64,000 nucleotides of DNA, taken from positions 267,001 through 331,000 of the forward strand of contig RPFO01000132.1 in the NCBI GenBank assembly GCA_009746045.1. Reading direction: 5' to 3'. Position 1 is the first letter of the stretch, and each line of letters opens with the position of its first letter. Origin of the DNA: Mesostigma viride. Taxonomy: Eukaryota; Streptophyta; Mesostigmatophyceae; Mesostigmatales; Mesostigmataceae. Below are positions 44,750 through 64,000 of the stretch, piece after piece. Below the pieces are notes generated by a model, which saw nothing but the letters and a program-made list of their open reading frames with translations, searched no databases and had not been told where the DNA came from. Made by a program: the position numbers and the translations under genes.

Positions 44750-44805
44750 CTCCGGTGCTCCGTGACTCCCCAATGGGAGCATGAGTTTAATTATTTAATA
44801 AATGG
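44750..44805 (+). mobile_element. LINE 3' end type C terminus
   Basis: GGTGCTCCGTGACTCCCCAA then TGGGAGCATGAGTTTAATTA. This is the type-C hairpin and start of the tail in + orientation, matching 36940, 47190 and 55925 (inverted there). Confidence 0.7.
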
Positions 44806-45190
44806 GCGCCGGCTTCTGAGGAATTCCCTCGTAAGGAAGGCATCGCAGAGGCGCCCGGGCTGGTTGAAGAGTTGCTTCCACATTTCAATAAGCAAGGCGT
44901 GCTCCCCCCAAACCACGTAGGTCAGGATTTGGTCGTGGTTGAGCTTGTAAAAAAAGCCGGGCTGGCTGGCGAGTCAAAGTCCTGCTCTTCCCAGCGGCTC
45001 GGCAGGGCGACTGCGCTTGGGCTCAGGCGAAGCTGCTGGCCAGGCGAGCCCGGGGCGCGGGGCGACCACTAGTGCTTGGCTAGTGTCGCCGCTGCCTTTT
45101 GTTCAGGGCCGAAGGGCGAAGCTGCAGCCGGAGCTGCAAACGTATTTTCAGGGCTTATTAGCGCAGCCGCCAGGCTGCGATGCGCAGCGA
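44806..45190. other. Unidentified GC-rich stretch
   Basis: Bounded by a type-C tail on the left and a type-B tail on the right. No coding or repeat identity was recognised. Confidence 0.35.
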
Positions 45191-45480
45191 AGCGTCCAAT
45201 TAATTATAATAGACACGTGACTGCGTCACGTGAGCATAAGTCCTCAGTGGGAGGGGAACATGGGATGGAATGGATGGTGTAAAGTAAGCTATCTAGGTCC
45301 TAGTTACAGGGTTGTGGGCACCGCGGCCCGAATCGCTATGAATGCCATACGCGGTCACACGCGGAGCCCCCACAGACTTGGGGGTGGTCTCCTTCATCAC
45401 TACTTGCCATCGATCCTTGCGTACCATCGGCCTCCATATAACAGACAAACTCAAAGGACATATAACAGACAAACGCAATT
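45191..45480 (-). mobile_element. LINE 3' end type B, inverted
   Basis: AATTAATTATAATAG tail, CACGTGACTGCGTCACGTG hairpin, then the B 3'UTR (CCTCAGTGGGAGGGGAACAT and onward), colinear with 31440-31740 and 45820-46090. Confidence 0.8.
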
Positions 45481-45819
45481 AGGAGCGTCCAAGCTCGTCA
45501 TAATATTGGGTGATAGCTTCGGGACAATATATCAGCCTGTGCGTCTTAGAAAGACGAAGCGATTGTGATATTCACGACCGAATTCGGTGCCCATTTACGT
45601 GAAAGTTATGGGCTCCGCCATCAGCCATGGCTACCTAGCTCGTGGCTCGTGGCTCGTGCATGGACAAATTGGACAAAAGCGCTTCCATGACTTGGGTATG
45701 GGGAGCGTGCTAGCTAGCTTGGGTTTGTGACCCATGCCAATATGCATGGGCATGCGGCATGCCCATATTAATTGCATGTGCGTGCAATTGGCATTGATTA
45801 GGTACCTTATTAATCAATT
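45481..45819. other. Intergenic, no recognisable feature
   Basis: Short AT-rich spacer between two type-B LINE ends. It has several GCATG-rich words but nothing assignable. Confidence 0.4.
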
Positions 45820-47159
45820 AAGTGAGACAATGTACATGTGACTGCGTCACGTGAGCATAAGTCCTCAGTGGGAGGGGAACATGGGATGGAATGGATGATG
45901 CTAGCGATATAGTTCCGAGTCAGTACAGGAACCTTGTGGGCACCACGGCCCCGGAATCGCTATGAAGGCCTAACTGGGTCACACGGCGGAGCCCCCACTG
46001 ACTTGGGGGTGGTCTCCTTCATCACCGCTACTTGCCACCTATCCTTGCGAGCCATCTGCCTCCATACTACAGACAAACCAGCTGAGGCTGCCCGGTCGTG
46101 AGCCCGTCCCGTCCAGGGTAGCACATGTCCATGCATAGTAGCCGATCACGCCGGGAAAGTCCACGGATGGCGGCCTGCCCGCGCGCGGCCTGGGGCACGC
46201 CATGTGAGGGGCAAAATGCCCGGGCTGTGCGGGCTTGGTGCCAGCTAGTCTATCTGATGTGTCTACCTGATCTGTGCGGGCCAGGTGCCCGGCTTGGCCC
46301 AGAGGCGCCTGTGCCTAAGAATGCATGTGGGAAACGTATGGCAAATCAGCGTACAAATCCTCATTGCTGATGTGCATGACCAGAGGGGATGTAATTAAAG
46401 TGCCTTGCGCAGCATCTTGGTGACGTTGCCGTTGAGTTGTTTCTCCAGCTCCTGCGTCAGCGTCCAATGTCCATGCATTGCATGTCTCGGCGCCGTAGGT
46501 CAGGATCGTTAGAATGATGACCTTGAACAGGTCGCGCTTGACGGAGTTCACTTGCTCCACCAGCGGCGGTGGTCATGTCCAGAGTTGCGTCCACGCCATG
46601 CCTATCCGGGTCGTCATGTCGTCCTCGCACTGCCGGTTCCAAGCCAACTGCCTAGCAACTTGAAGCGGCCTGCATGAAGCAGGGTAATTGACCTCGGTCA
46701 GTCGTCTAAGAGCCCGCCTGGAGTGGGGGCGGGGGCCCGGCCAGACCGAGGGCCAGGGCCTGCGTTTTGGGGCTGATTTCTAGACCAACAGCACGAGCCT
46801 CGAGCGCCAGGCAGTCCAGCCAAAGTTGGGCAGACTCCGGCTTCTCAATGAGCGTGTTGTCGTTGGCACTTAATTAATGAGGTCAGCTAGTAAATTCTGC
46901 TGGTTGGCCCGCCCCCAACCTTCCCAAAGCTCGTTCGTGATCACTAGGCCAGATGCGCGGCCAGCCAGCAGAGTGAAAGCGGGCACGTGCCTGGCGCATA
47001 GCCACTTCAATAATAAACAGGTACGGTGACAGGACGCAACCCTGCCAGACGCCTGTCTGCAGTGGACATGGCGGGGTAAAGCCGTGTTGAGTGCGCGCAC
47101 CGAGGTGGTTGACCCCTCATATAGCGTGCGAATGACAGTTATCAGGGGAGTGGGGACGC
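45820..47159 (-). pseudogene. Type-B LINE with reverse transcriptase, 5'-truncated and decayed
   Basis: On the - strand from ~47140 downward: PLITVIRTLYEGSTTSVR, then GVWQGCVLSPYLF (the GxxQGCxLSP box of LINE reverse transcriptases), a damaged YADD box (ANDNTLIEKPESAQLWLD at ~46865, with TTAATT inserted just before it), LEARAVGLEISPKTQALAL, VNSVKRDLFKVIILTILTYG and ISNEDLYADLP. The C-terminal tail contains GHLART and RLAGTKPAQPG. It ends with the B 3'UTR, hairpin and tail. It is split by the type-C insertion at 47172-47585. Confidence 0.78.
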
Positions 47160-47171
47160 AAGCGCGAGCAT

Positions 47172-47585
47172 TAATTAATTAATTAATTAGACTCGTGCTC
47201 CCGTTGGGGAGGGCACGGAGCATTAACCCCGATGGATGGATGGATGGGTGCAAACAGTCCTACCGGTCTAATCTATCTACATCATCTACCTACAACATCT
47301 ACATCATCACTAACTACAACATCTATCTAAACAACATCCCGCTACCCTAGGGGAGCTGTCTGCCGTGTCTCCCGCGGGTTTGCACACGCGTGCGCTTCCC
47401 CACGGGGGGGGGCTCGTTGTCCTCTACGACCTGGGCCCACTTGGCCTTGTCCATCATCTTCTTCGAAATCACGGAGAGGCCTAGGCCCCCCATGTCCTCT
47501 ACTAGCTGTTCTTTGAAGGTGCGGGCCTTGCGGCGTCTAGCATCACGGGGCCCGGCCCACGTCAGGAGGTGCCGGCCAAGCTGAG
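47172..47585 (-). mobile_element. Type-C LINE insertion with 12-bp target-site duplication
   Basis: 414 bp flanked by AAGCGCGAGCAT at 47160-47171 and 47586-47597. From the right (5') end the - strand reads RRKARTFKEQLVEDMGGLGL and KKMMDKAKWAQVVED, a LINE ORF2 C-terminus. Then comes the 3'UTR with 4 ATCC units, the C hairpin and a TTAATTAATTAATTAA tail next to the duplication. This fixes the TTAA repeat as the element's own tail. Confidence 0.88.
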
Positions 47586-47597
47586 AAGCGCGAGCAT

Positions 47598-48497
47598 GAT
47601 ACCAGCATCTTTTACATTATTTTTTGAATAAGTGGCATAACATGCGTTTTCATTATTTCTGACTGATTTTCATTGACGACTTTATTCGGGGCCTGATTTC
47701 AATTAAATATAATGATTTCCAAGCTAATTGCAAAGGATTTTTTTTTTTCGCGACTTCCGAACTAAAACCGCCATCCAATAGCTAGCTGGCGCGTAGCAGT
47801 GAGAGAAGCTACCTTGAGAGCTGTAGGTGAGATGGCGCCCTGCCTCCTCAAAGTGGATAGGGTTTCTTTCTTGGTAACCTACATGATGCAGCCGCGTGTT
47901 AGCCCAGTGCAAAGCTCATGGAGTCAAGGCCGATACACAGACTTTACATCAGTGTGCACCGTCTCATTCATGGACAAAGCAAAATCAAGCATTGATCATT
48001 CCAAATACCAAGTAAAATCCATTCCAAATCCCGCGAGTTCAAAACCACGGCAAGAGCCGCAGATAACGTTAAAAAAACAATCCAGCGGTCCCCCAAGAAG
48101 GGAGTCCCCGGCAGTGGCAAGGTTGCCGTTGCAACTGCCGCAAATAAAACCTTAGGACCAAGCAGCAGAGCTGCAACTGCAAGCACAACCATGCAAAGAA
48201 TATGACGCTTCTCTCTGTACAGTGGTATACAACCGATGTAAATAAATACACGTGGCTGTCGGCACAGGGCCGCTGCCTGAACAAGACAACCACCAATATC
48301 CGGACGTAGCTCTGCCACTAAGTTTAAACAGTTCACCTCTTTGCTGCCCCTAGTCCACAAATGCAATTCATCGAGCCACTTTGGCAACCTGCTAGGATGT
48401 AAGCAGCCAATCAATGCCAAAACGGAAGCATTGACCGCGCTACAGGTCTTTAGAAGGGTCGAATACCCCATGTCCTACCGAGCTGTATTCCTTACGG
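47598..48497. other. 3' flank / probable 3'UTR of the Dof gene
   Basis: A 167-codon - strand frame (47968-48471) reads as hydrophobic but has no domain and starts just after the Dof stop. It is treated as 3'UTR. The rest is AT-rich, with a T run at 47740-47749. Confidence 0.45.
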
Positions 48498-50217
48498 TCA
48501 CGACGTCGTCCCCATCATCCCCGGGCCGGCTCCATTCCCAGGGGAGTACGTCGTGAGATGCTGCCCCATCTCCCCCGGCATGTTTGCTTCCTTCTTCGCA
48601 CGCTGGCCCTGCGCCCCCGCGCCTCCCCAGAGACCCAAACTCTCTGAAATCGCGCTCCACAGGGACGCCGGGTTGGCAGGGGTGGGCATCGGCCATGCCG
48701 AGGGAGGGCCCCCCATGTTGAACCCGTTGCCGTAGCTCCCTGGCCAGCCGTTCCCATTGGGGTGCACCCCCCAGGGCGCCCCCGTCGAGTCCTGCATGGT
48801 CCCGCTGGGGACACCGCTGCCGGGGGCCACCCCCGAACTCGCGGTCGCCCCCCACGCGGCATTAGAGGACATCATGGGCCCTGACCAGGGTGGCTGGGAG
48901 GCAGGAATCTGCATGCCGGCCATCGGATTTGGCGGCATGTGTGCCTGCATGCCGGGCCCCCCATGCATGACGGGCGGCATGCCCCCGCCTTGACTCCCCA
49001 TGTTGTACGAGGGGACCTGCGCACTGCTGCCGACTGCACCCGGGTTCTTCGGGGGCGCGAAGCTTGACAGCGAGGCCGCCGCCATGGCCGCGAGTGCCGC
49101 CGCGTTCATGTTGGAACCCAGCAGATTGCTCATGAGCGCGCTCGCCGAGGCGCCGTGGCCATTGGACGCCATGTTCAGCGCGGCGGCCATCTCCATCATG
49201 CCCAGCGGGCGATGTCCCCCCGCCATCAAGCCCCCGTTCCCGCCACCCATCATCGCGTTAGACATGGCGCTCGCGGCTGCAGATGCAGTGCCACCATACA
49301 GCGTGATTGGGCCGTTGCCGCTGCTACCGTTGCCCATCCCGCTGGCGGGCTCGGCAGGGCCGTGGTCCTGGGCTTCCCGCGCCATGCCGCCACCGTACAT
49401 GTTCCCACTGGTGTCTGCCACCGGGCCTGCCCCGCCCATGCCCATGTGCTGGGGCATTCCACCGTGGTCACCATTCGAGGACCCAAAGTACGTCCCGGGT
49501 GAGAAGACCTGGGGGCGCAGGAGGGACCCGGCGTTGTTCCCTGACCGGAGTGGTGGCTGGGGGGCGGCATCCGTCGCCTCTTGCTGATCGTGGCTGCGCT
49601 TGAGGTGGTTGGCGTGGACCATGTCCATCGGGCTAGCACCGCCGCCTGTCACCGCCGCGTCGCGGAACGCACGCATAACCTTCATGCCCTCGTCCACGCC
49701 AGCTGGCACACGCTGGCTGGCCCAGGGGTCGGCGCCGCGGGCATCCCCGCCCATCGGCATGCCCCCTCCGGCCCCAGCGCCCATGTGGGGCGGCACGACG
49801 TTCCCTTGGCTCAGGTTCTTGACCTGGTGGAACAGAGAAGCTGGCTGCGCGCCCGCCATCATGGCGACAGCTGCTGCAGCCGCTGCCATCGCCTGCGTGA
49901 CGTTGCTGTTGGGCTGTGCGCCCATGCCGCGGAACAAGTTGTCCAGACCCATGCCGAGGTTCATGCCCACGCCCATCCCATTGTCCATCCCTCGCGGCTG
50001 CTGGTGCGGCTGCGAATGGAACGGGGGCACCTGTCCGCCCTCACCACCCATCGGCTGTGACTGCGGTGCTCCCCCCTGGAACATCTCGCGGCCGACCATC
50101 CCGTTGCCGTTGGCGTTGTTCCCTCCGACCAGGCCACCCGGCACGTTCGCGGCGGCTGCCGCGGCGATCATGGCCTCATGTTGCGGCGGAGAGAAGGCAC
50201 GGTGGCGCTGGAAGTGG

Positions 50218-50249
<32 letters not shown>

Positions 50250-52765
50250 CTGCTGGGATGGGATGTTTGGCTGCTGCTGCTGCTGCTGCTGCTGCAGGTG
50301 TTGCTGCTGGGGTGGGGAGAACCCGCGCGGTCGCTGGTATGCTTGGATCTGCGGCGGTGCCTGCTGCATGTTCAGTGGCGCCATCGGCTGCGGCTGCTGC
50401 GGAACCTGTTGCGCGGGCGCCTGAGGGGGCGTGTGCATTTGGAGCCTGTGCGGTGGCTGCTTGCTGCCGCCGGATGCCAGCAGATGCGGCCCCTGGTTCG
50501 CAAGAAGCGACGCCATGCCAGGTTGAGCGTTCCCATAGGTCGGCCCTAAACCTGGCGCTGCCTCCACGTGCGCCCCTGACCAGCCATCATCCCTCACCCC
50601 TGGGTGCACCCCCATGTCCACGTTACCGTCCTCGTGACCGTGCGGCGCGTGCCCCCCCCCCACGGGGTCATGCATGAGCGTGATGGCCTTCTGCTTGCGA
50701 CGCCCCGCGCCAACGGGGACGTTCCTCAGCGTGCCGCCCGCGGTCCAGTAGCGCTGGCACCGCTTGCAGTAGTGCCGCGGCTGGTTGATGTTGTAGTTGT
50801 TGTAGTAACAGAACTTGGTCTCCAGGGACGAGCAGCGCGGGCAAGGGACTGCCTCCTTGGGCTTGCTGTCATCACCGTCCGGCGCCTCCGCGCCTTCCCC
50901 TGCCGCAGCGACTGCCACCGCCGCCGCCGGAGCCTGCGCGCTCGCGACCCCGGCCCCTCCGCCGCCATCATTCGCCGCCTTGTCGGCAGTATTATCTGCC
51001 GCAGCGCCGGGACCCGCCGATGCCTCTGCAGCATTCGCGGTCGACCCCTGCTTGTCAGGAGCAACGGAGGGCGAGCTGCCGCTCCCACTCCCGCTCCCCC
51101 TCGGGGTCGTCAACGTGGGCACGCTGGGGGCGACTGCCCCGGTGCCGCTTGCCCCCGCAGGCACCGCCGCCCCTCCGTTGGCATGATGGTGGCGGTAATG
51201 GTGGTGGTGGTGCGTGCCGTGGTGGCCGTAATACTCCTGATTGGCCGCCTCAATGCCACCATTGCCCCCGCCATGCCCGTTGCTTCCCTCCCCCCGGTCC
51301 TCCGCCTGCCCCCCATCCTCCCTGGCCTCACCCTCGTCCCCGAAATCGTTCCCGTCCGTGCCACCTGGCGCCCCACGGGCGGCCTCCTGCTGCCCCTGCT
51401 GCTGCGCGTCGGCCATGGGCTCGTCCTGCGCCGCCGCCTGGGCCTGCTGCGACGGCGCGGCCACCGCGATCGCCTGCCCTGCGGCCGCGCTGCCTTCCGC
51501 CGACCCACTGCTCTTGGTGGGTTTTGACCACACGGCAGGGGCCGCGTTCCTGGCCACGCCGCGCCCTGGCTGCTTGCTGCTCGACTTGCCGTTGTTGCTG
51601 CTGTCCGAGTTGTCGCTCCCCGACCCCGAGTTGTCCGCGTTGGCGGTCGTGTGGTCCGGCGACCCGTCCTGGTTCTGTGGGCCCTGGCCATCACTGGAGG
51701 AGTTGGAGCCGGAGGAGGACCCAAACTCTTCGCAGTTGGGCGGCGCCTGCTGCCGTTGCAGTGCCAGCTTCGCCGCGCTGGGGCCGCACTTGGCCTTGAC
51801 AGGCTCCCCGCCCTCGCCCGGCGCGTTCGCAGCATGAGCGTTCCGGGCGCCGTCTGACGAGTTGCCGCCGTCACCGGGGGAGGCCGTCCGCTGGTTGCTC
51901 CCGTGGCTGCTCCCGTGGCGGTTGCGGGCGCCAGCAGGGTTGGAGGGCTCGGCGCCGCGCTCCGCCCCGCCCACGCTCCCGCCGCCGCTCCCAATCTGCC
52001 GCGCGCCGTCGCTCCCGTTGTCACCCTTGCGCACATTCTCATTCGCGGCCGTGGTGTACGCGGTCGTGTTGATCGAGGTCGTCGTGGCCACCGCCGTGTC
52101 GTTGGCACCGTCCACGCACTTCTGGCTGCCCTGGGGTTGGCGAAGCGGCTCCGCCGGGCACGCGTCCGCACGCACCGTCTGCTCGCGGTGCTCGCCCGAT
52201 TGGGTCGGGCCGTCCGGCTGGCGACCCTGCCGAGCGGGAGGGGGGACGAGGGAAGCAGGCGCGGGCGCCGTGTCAGTGCAGGAAAGCGGGAAGAAAGAGG
52301 AAGGACAGGCATTTCCCTACATTTTGGCGATGACAAGGAGGCCCATTGGACAGAAATGAGGCAACTGCGAATGAAAAGAGGGAATTTAATCACCTGCGCA
52401 GAGTCGTCTTTCCTCAGACTGCTGCTTCGAGAGGTGGACGCGCCGTCGTCCCGGAGCCAGCGGCGGTCCTTCTTTCCTCGATACAGCATGGAAGTTTTTT
52501 GACTGCCATCCTCAGCCGCTGCCAATTTGGCCTCCTCGTTCGGGGCCGCGCGGTCCAAGGTGGCCACGGTCAAGCCAGATTCGGGCTTTTCGGACAAGCA
52601 GGCCACCCTGCCCTCGAGATTGTCCGCACAACCCTGCCTTCTGAAGGCGCTCGGGGCAGTCGCCCCGCACATGTTCTCGTCGCGTGTCGTGCACGCTTTC
52701 CTATCGTTGTTGTTTCCTTCTCCTACCAAGCCATCGTTACACGCGTCCGCAGTCATGTTCGGCAT
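48498..52765 (-). CDS. Dof zinc-finger transcription factor, CDF-like, two exons, 1,366 aa
   Basis: Exon 1 is 52765-52394 (124 codons, starts [10 protein letters not shown]); exon 2 is 52226-48498. CAG|GTGATT and CGGCAG|GGT join in phase 0. The Dof finger is at residues ~585-635: [20 protein letters not shown], then [20 protein letters not shown], with all four zinc cysteines (C-x2-C-x21-C-x2-C) and a basic RRKQK tail. Dof proteins bind AAAG cores in promoters in the nucleus. The NYNINQPR wording and the short acidic/basic [14 protein letters not shown] lead-in are most like cycling Dof factors. [12 protein letters not shown] near residue 1310 recalls the CDF C-terminal motif; that is inference. 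The flanks are long and disordered (Gly/Ala/Asn, polyGln ~760-795, Met/Gly-rich), far longer than the 200-500 residues usual in land plants. Confidence 0.93.
50215..50310 (-). repeat. Glutamine-coding CAG/CAA tract in the Dof gene
   Basis: On the coding strand, two glutamine runs of 8 and 12 residues are separated by PNIPS, encoded mostly by CAG with some CAA. Confidence 0.9.
52227..52393 (-). other. Dof gene intron
   Basis: 167 bp with GTGATT donor and a C/T-rich run before CGGCAG. The - strand frame of exon 1 reads straight through it without a stop, which would give a false 551-residue protein in the wrong frame of exon 2. Confidence 0.8.
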
Positions 52766-55115
52766 CGTTTTCCCTCTACGTTTCTACCGTTTGAGCTTCG
52801 ATCTGCCGCTACTTACCCTGTTGGTAAGTAAGGACCCCACAGCCGTAACCCGATAATGGAATGTGTGTGATACGACCAGCAGTACGCGTTCATTTTACTC
52901 TCAAGTTCATGAGTCCTTCCAAGCAATGGCCGAGCTTTTCACGTCTTATGCGCTACCTGTGTGTAAAGAAAAGAGCACGCATCGTTAAAATTACCAAGTG
53001 CACGTCCTTTTGTGTGGATGTTCACCACGGTCAGCGAGACGAACTAGGTACCGCGCATCTCGGGAGGTAAGCTGCGCACCACAAATTGCTGTTGGACGTG
53101 ATTCGGAGGACGCTTTTGGCCACAGGTTGAGGCGTCCGAACCTTTGCATTTGAACGGAGATCCTATTGCAACACTGCTGGCGGGTTAGCAGCCACGAGTC
53201 GATGTCCCAATGGGTAAAGAGCAAGCAGGGGCAATCAGTTCTTGTGGCCGGCATCTGCAGTGAATCCAGTCAGCGGCATCCCTGAACAGGCGTCCAGCTT
53301 TTGAACCTTTCGTGGATCTGCGGAATCAATTCGCTGGCACGGCGACCTCTCCGCTTACAGCTTCTGATTTGGGTGAATCCCGCTAAAACTTTGCGCAGCC
53401 AGCCTCAGCGCTGGCGATTTCATACTTATTCGTTCTTGATCCTCAAATCAATTTCTCTTACTTGTGTGGACAACTCAGATCTCAATGGCAACGTGGAGGC
53501 AAGATGCTTAGTTTAATGATTCTATCGTACCTGTGACGACATCAATTACAAATGCTTGTAGCGACGCCAGGCGTCGACCGGACAGTTTGAGACCATGCAA
53601 TTACTTTTCCCTCCGCGGCTCGCCTTTTCGGTCACGCTTTTGTCCGGAAATGGGCCGGGCCTACCCTTTTGCGACGTTTCGCGTCACCCACTGCGCAGCT
53701 TTTTCTGGCACACTTGCACAGGCGTGGAATGGCTGGTCGCTTCTACTACGAGCGCCGCTCAGTTGGGGTTGTCAGAGACGTTATTAGGTAGTTAGTTAAG
53801 CTGAATAGCTGAATCCCACGCCGCACATTGCCACACCACGCAACTCAACTCACTGCAACGCCGCACATGGTCAGAGACGTAACGGGTTAATAACGTCTTC
53901 TCGTTCAAGCTTCAAACTCAACTGAAGTTGACTCTGATCAAAGAGAATATTTGCTTAATATAACTTGGTTCGGAACATGTGCTGAACTGAAAAAATGACG
54001 GTATTATTACGGCCTTGCAATTAGTAATTGGCATCTGGACATCCAACTAGTAATTGGCTCCTGAGGCCTGACATCCCGGATAACGGGATAAGCCTTCTTT
54101 AGTTAGTCCGCAACGTTCAGTTCAGTTCAGTTTAGTTGGATCCCACGCCGGTGATACCTCCGCAGTCCGCAATTTGTCGCACAACGCACAAGCTTATCCG
54201 GCGGAAGAATCATTAGGTTCGAAGAAGGGGCGAACATGGAGAGGTGCGTGAAGAGCGGACACGCTGAGACGATTTCCATTGGCGTTTGCTAATTGGACGA
54301 TGGATCTTGGCGCAAGACTCCCTAGTCTGCGGCCAAGCTGGTACAGAAAAACAGGATCGAAGGATTTCGGGGACACGGCACGTCAAACTGTAACCCATCT
54401 ATCGCGCCGCGCCGGCTGTCCGGTGTTGTGACGTGTTCCATGAGCTGTTCCATGCATGCACCTCATGCACCCCCAGCACCCCCAGCTCCTGATCAACCTT
54501 GAACGTATGACTGATGAGACGCCCGCGGCCACCAGCCACGTGACATACATAATGGACCTGCGCATGCGCGCCACCACTGACCACTGACCAGCTCCGCCGT
54601 AGCTAGGAATTGGCCCCTCTATCTTGCATTGTCACGCTGAATGGCGTGAAGCTCGAAGAAAAGGATCTTGAACTTGCCTTCACGAAGACACGGAGTCACG
54701 TAAGACGTTCCACAACTTGAAATCAATTGTCCGAGGTAGTATGTACGTACACGAATGCTCAGTGACTGCTGACCTCGATGATGTTATGTATTCCTACCAC
54801 AGGTGAGTAGATAGCTACTCAGCTAGGCTGGCCCTGCAACTCGCGGCAAAATTCGCGGCAAAAATTTGAAAAAGAGTTTGAGAGGGCGACGCCAGGTTTG
54901 CCATGACTGGGCACGCTACCGTCACAAGGCGATGCACGCTTGCCGCGCGCGAAGCCTTAATTCGGAAGGCCAACGCCGGTTAGCCGCCGTGCTTTTCAAC
55001 TGCCGGAGGTGCTCGCCGGTTCTGATTTCTCAGATGCTGGTTGCGTTTACTTGGTACTGAAGGACGCCTTGTACGCCTGGAACCATTGTCAATCTGTAAA
55101 GCCCCGTATGCTGCC
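52766..55115. promoter_or_regulatory. Shared upstream region of the divergent Dof and LOTUS genes
   Basis: 2.35 kb between two start codons facing away from each other. No conserved gene is seen inside. Word repeats such as TTCAGTTCAGTTCAGTTTAG (54119) and two ATCCCACGCCG copies (53813, 54138) are present. No TATA box could be assigned with confidence. 5'UTR lengths are unknown. Confidence 0.4.
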
Positions 55116-63391
<8,276 letters not shown>

Positions 63392-64000
63392 GTATGCACG
63401 AGGATGACCCTGGGCTTCTATACTTAATGCCCTCGAAGACGAGTATGCATACATGTCTGGCAGCATTACGATTCTCACATCACTGCAGCATTGTACGCCA
63501 GCATTACTCCAGCATTCTTCCAGCACTACTCCAGCATTGTAGTGATCAAACTTTTGTTTAAAGTTTGCGTTGGATTGTGACAGTGGAGTGGCTCTACAAC
63601 CATCGTACTTGTGTCACCGGACACAGCGAATTGGTATGCAGCTATGTTGTACTCAGGTCGAACCCATCATTGTTCACCGCGGGTTGATGTGGAACTTGTC
63701 ATGCTGCCATTGGCGTCCTTTATTTCCGGGCTCCAGTCTCATATTAACATCTTATGGCTGTAAGATAATAACATCTTATGGGTATAAGATATAATAACGT
63801 CTGATTATGGGTATTGCGTGCCACGCCTTGCAGTCGCTGCCTGACAAGTCTCTTCTCGTCCTTATTCCTCCTTCACTGTCGACAACAATGCTTCGTATTT
63901 GAGTTTGCAGATTGCCTGGTGCACACTCAGAATGAGACAGTGCTAGTAATATATAATAGTAATAATATATAATTTACTTGTAATATATAATTTTCTAGCT
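63392..64000. other. Intron or 3' flank at the right edge
   Basis: AT-rich, ending in TAATATATAAT repeats. No exon recognised. Confidence 0.45.

Noticed and set aside
47172-47190. TTAA as insertion target (piggyBac-type)
   Set aside because: The target duplication AAGCGCGAGCAT lies outside the TTAA repeat, so TTAA belongs to the element tail; no terminal inverted repeats.
47968-48471. Hydrophobic 167-codon - strand frame after the Dof stop
   Set aside because: Starts within the expected Dof 3'UTR, no family resemblance, no coding-like third positions.
51110-52765. 551-codon - strand frame overlapping the Dof gene
   Set aside because: Exon 1 of Dof is real, but the frame reads through the intron and then runs in the wrong frame of exon 2 (Arg/Pro-rich).

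Overview
This is a nuclear window from a GC-rich eukaryote of the green lineage. Three things point there: a Dof zinc-finger transcription factor (a plant/green-alga family) with land-plant-like residues, GT..AG introns in every gene, and dense LINE-type retrotransposons and simple repeats. Very long low-complexity exons, pure CAG runs and the plant-like Dof finger suggest a streptophyte (charophyte-type) alga rather than a flowering plant; that placement is inference.

Region 1 (about 1.6-28.9 kb, + strand) is one giant gene. Exon after exon follows, in the same order, the conserved segments of the metazoan autophagy tether EPG5 (Rab7 effector for autophagosome-lysosome fusion). Several exon joins are phase-consistent: 6653/7639, 7758/8347, 16884/17540, 25421/26378 and 26534/28309. 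The 5' end lies upstream of the window or is unrecognised. Its introns hold five different minisatellites and two short LINE tails, and its exons carry two pure polyglutamine (CAG) tracts. In one intron the 5' splice site itself is the first unit of a roughly 22-copy 12-bp tandem array.

Region 2 (28.9-47.6 kb) is a retrotransposon graveyard: LINEs with a C-terminal zinc knuckle plus restriction-like endonuclease (family 1, tail A), YADD-type LINEs with at least two 3'-end types (tails B and C), ORF1-like remnants in opposite orientations, and an inverted pair of a ~0.5-kb repeat. Three different LINE 3' ends share one design: a terminal hairpin followed by a TTAA-repeat tail. Target-site duplications and a nested insertion can be read directly.

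Region 3 (48.5-52.8 kb, - strand) is a two-exon gene for a 1,366-residue Dof protein, most like the cycling-Dof-factor (CDF) class. It is divergent from Region 4 across a ~2.35-kb intergenic stretch.

Region 4 (55.1 kb to the right edge, + strand) is a gene whose first two exons join in frame to give a LOTUS/OST-HTH RNA-binding domain. Later exons are phase-compatible but unrecognised. Its introns contain a LINE tail, about 104 copies of the telomere-like hexamer ACCCTC, (TTCCTC)n, (TC)n, a 37-bp minisatellite and a GGGC-rich tract. The gene runs off the window.

The genes do not form an operon or pathway; the layout is ordinary eukaryotic genes separated and inflated by repeats.
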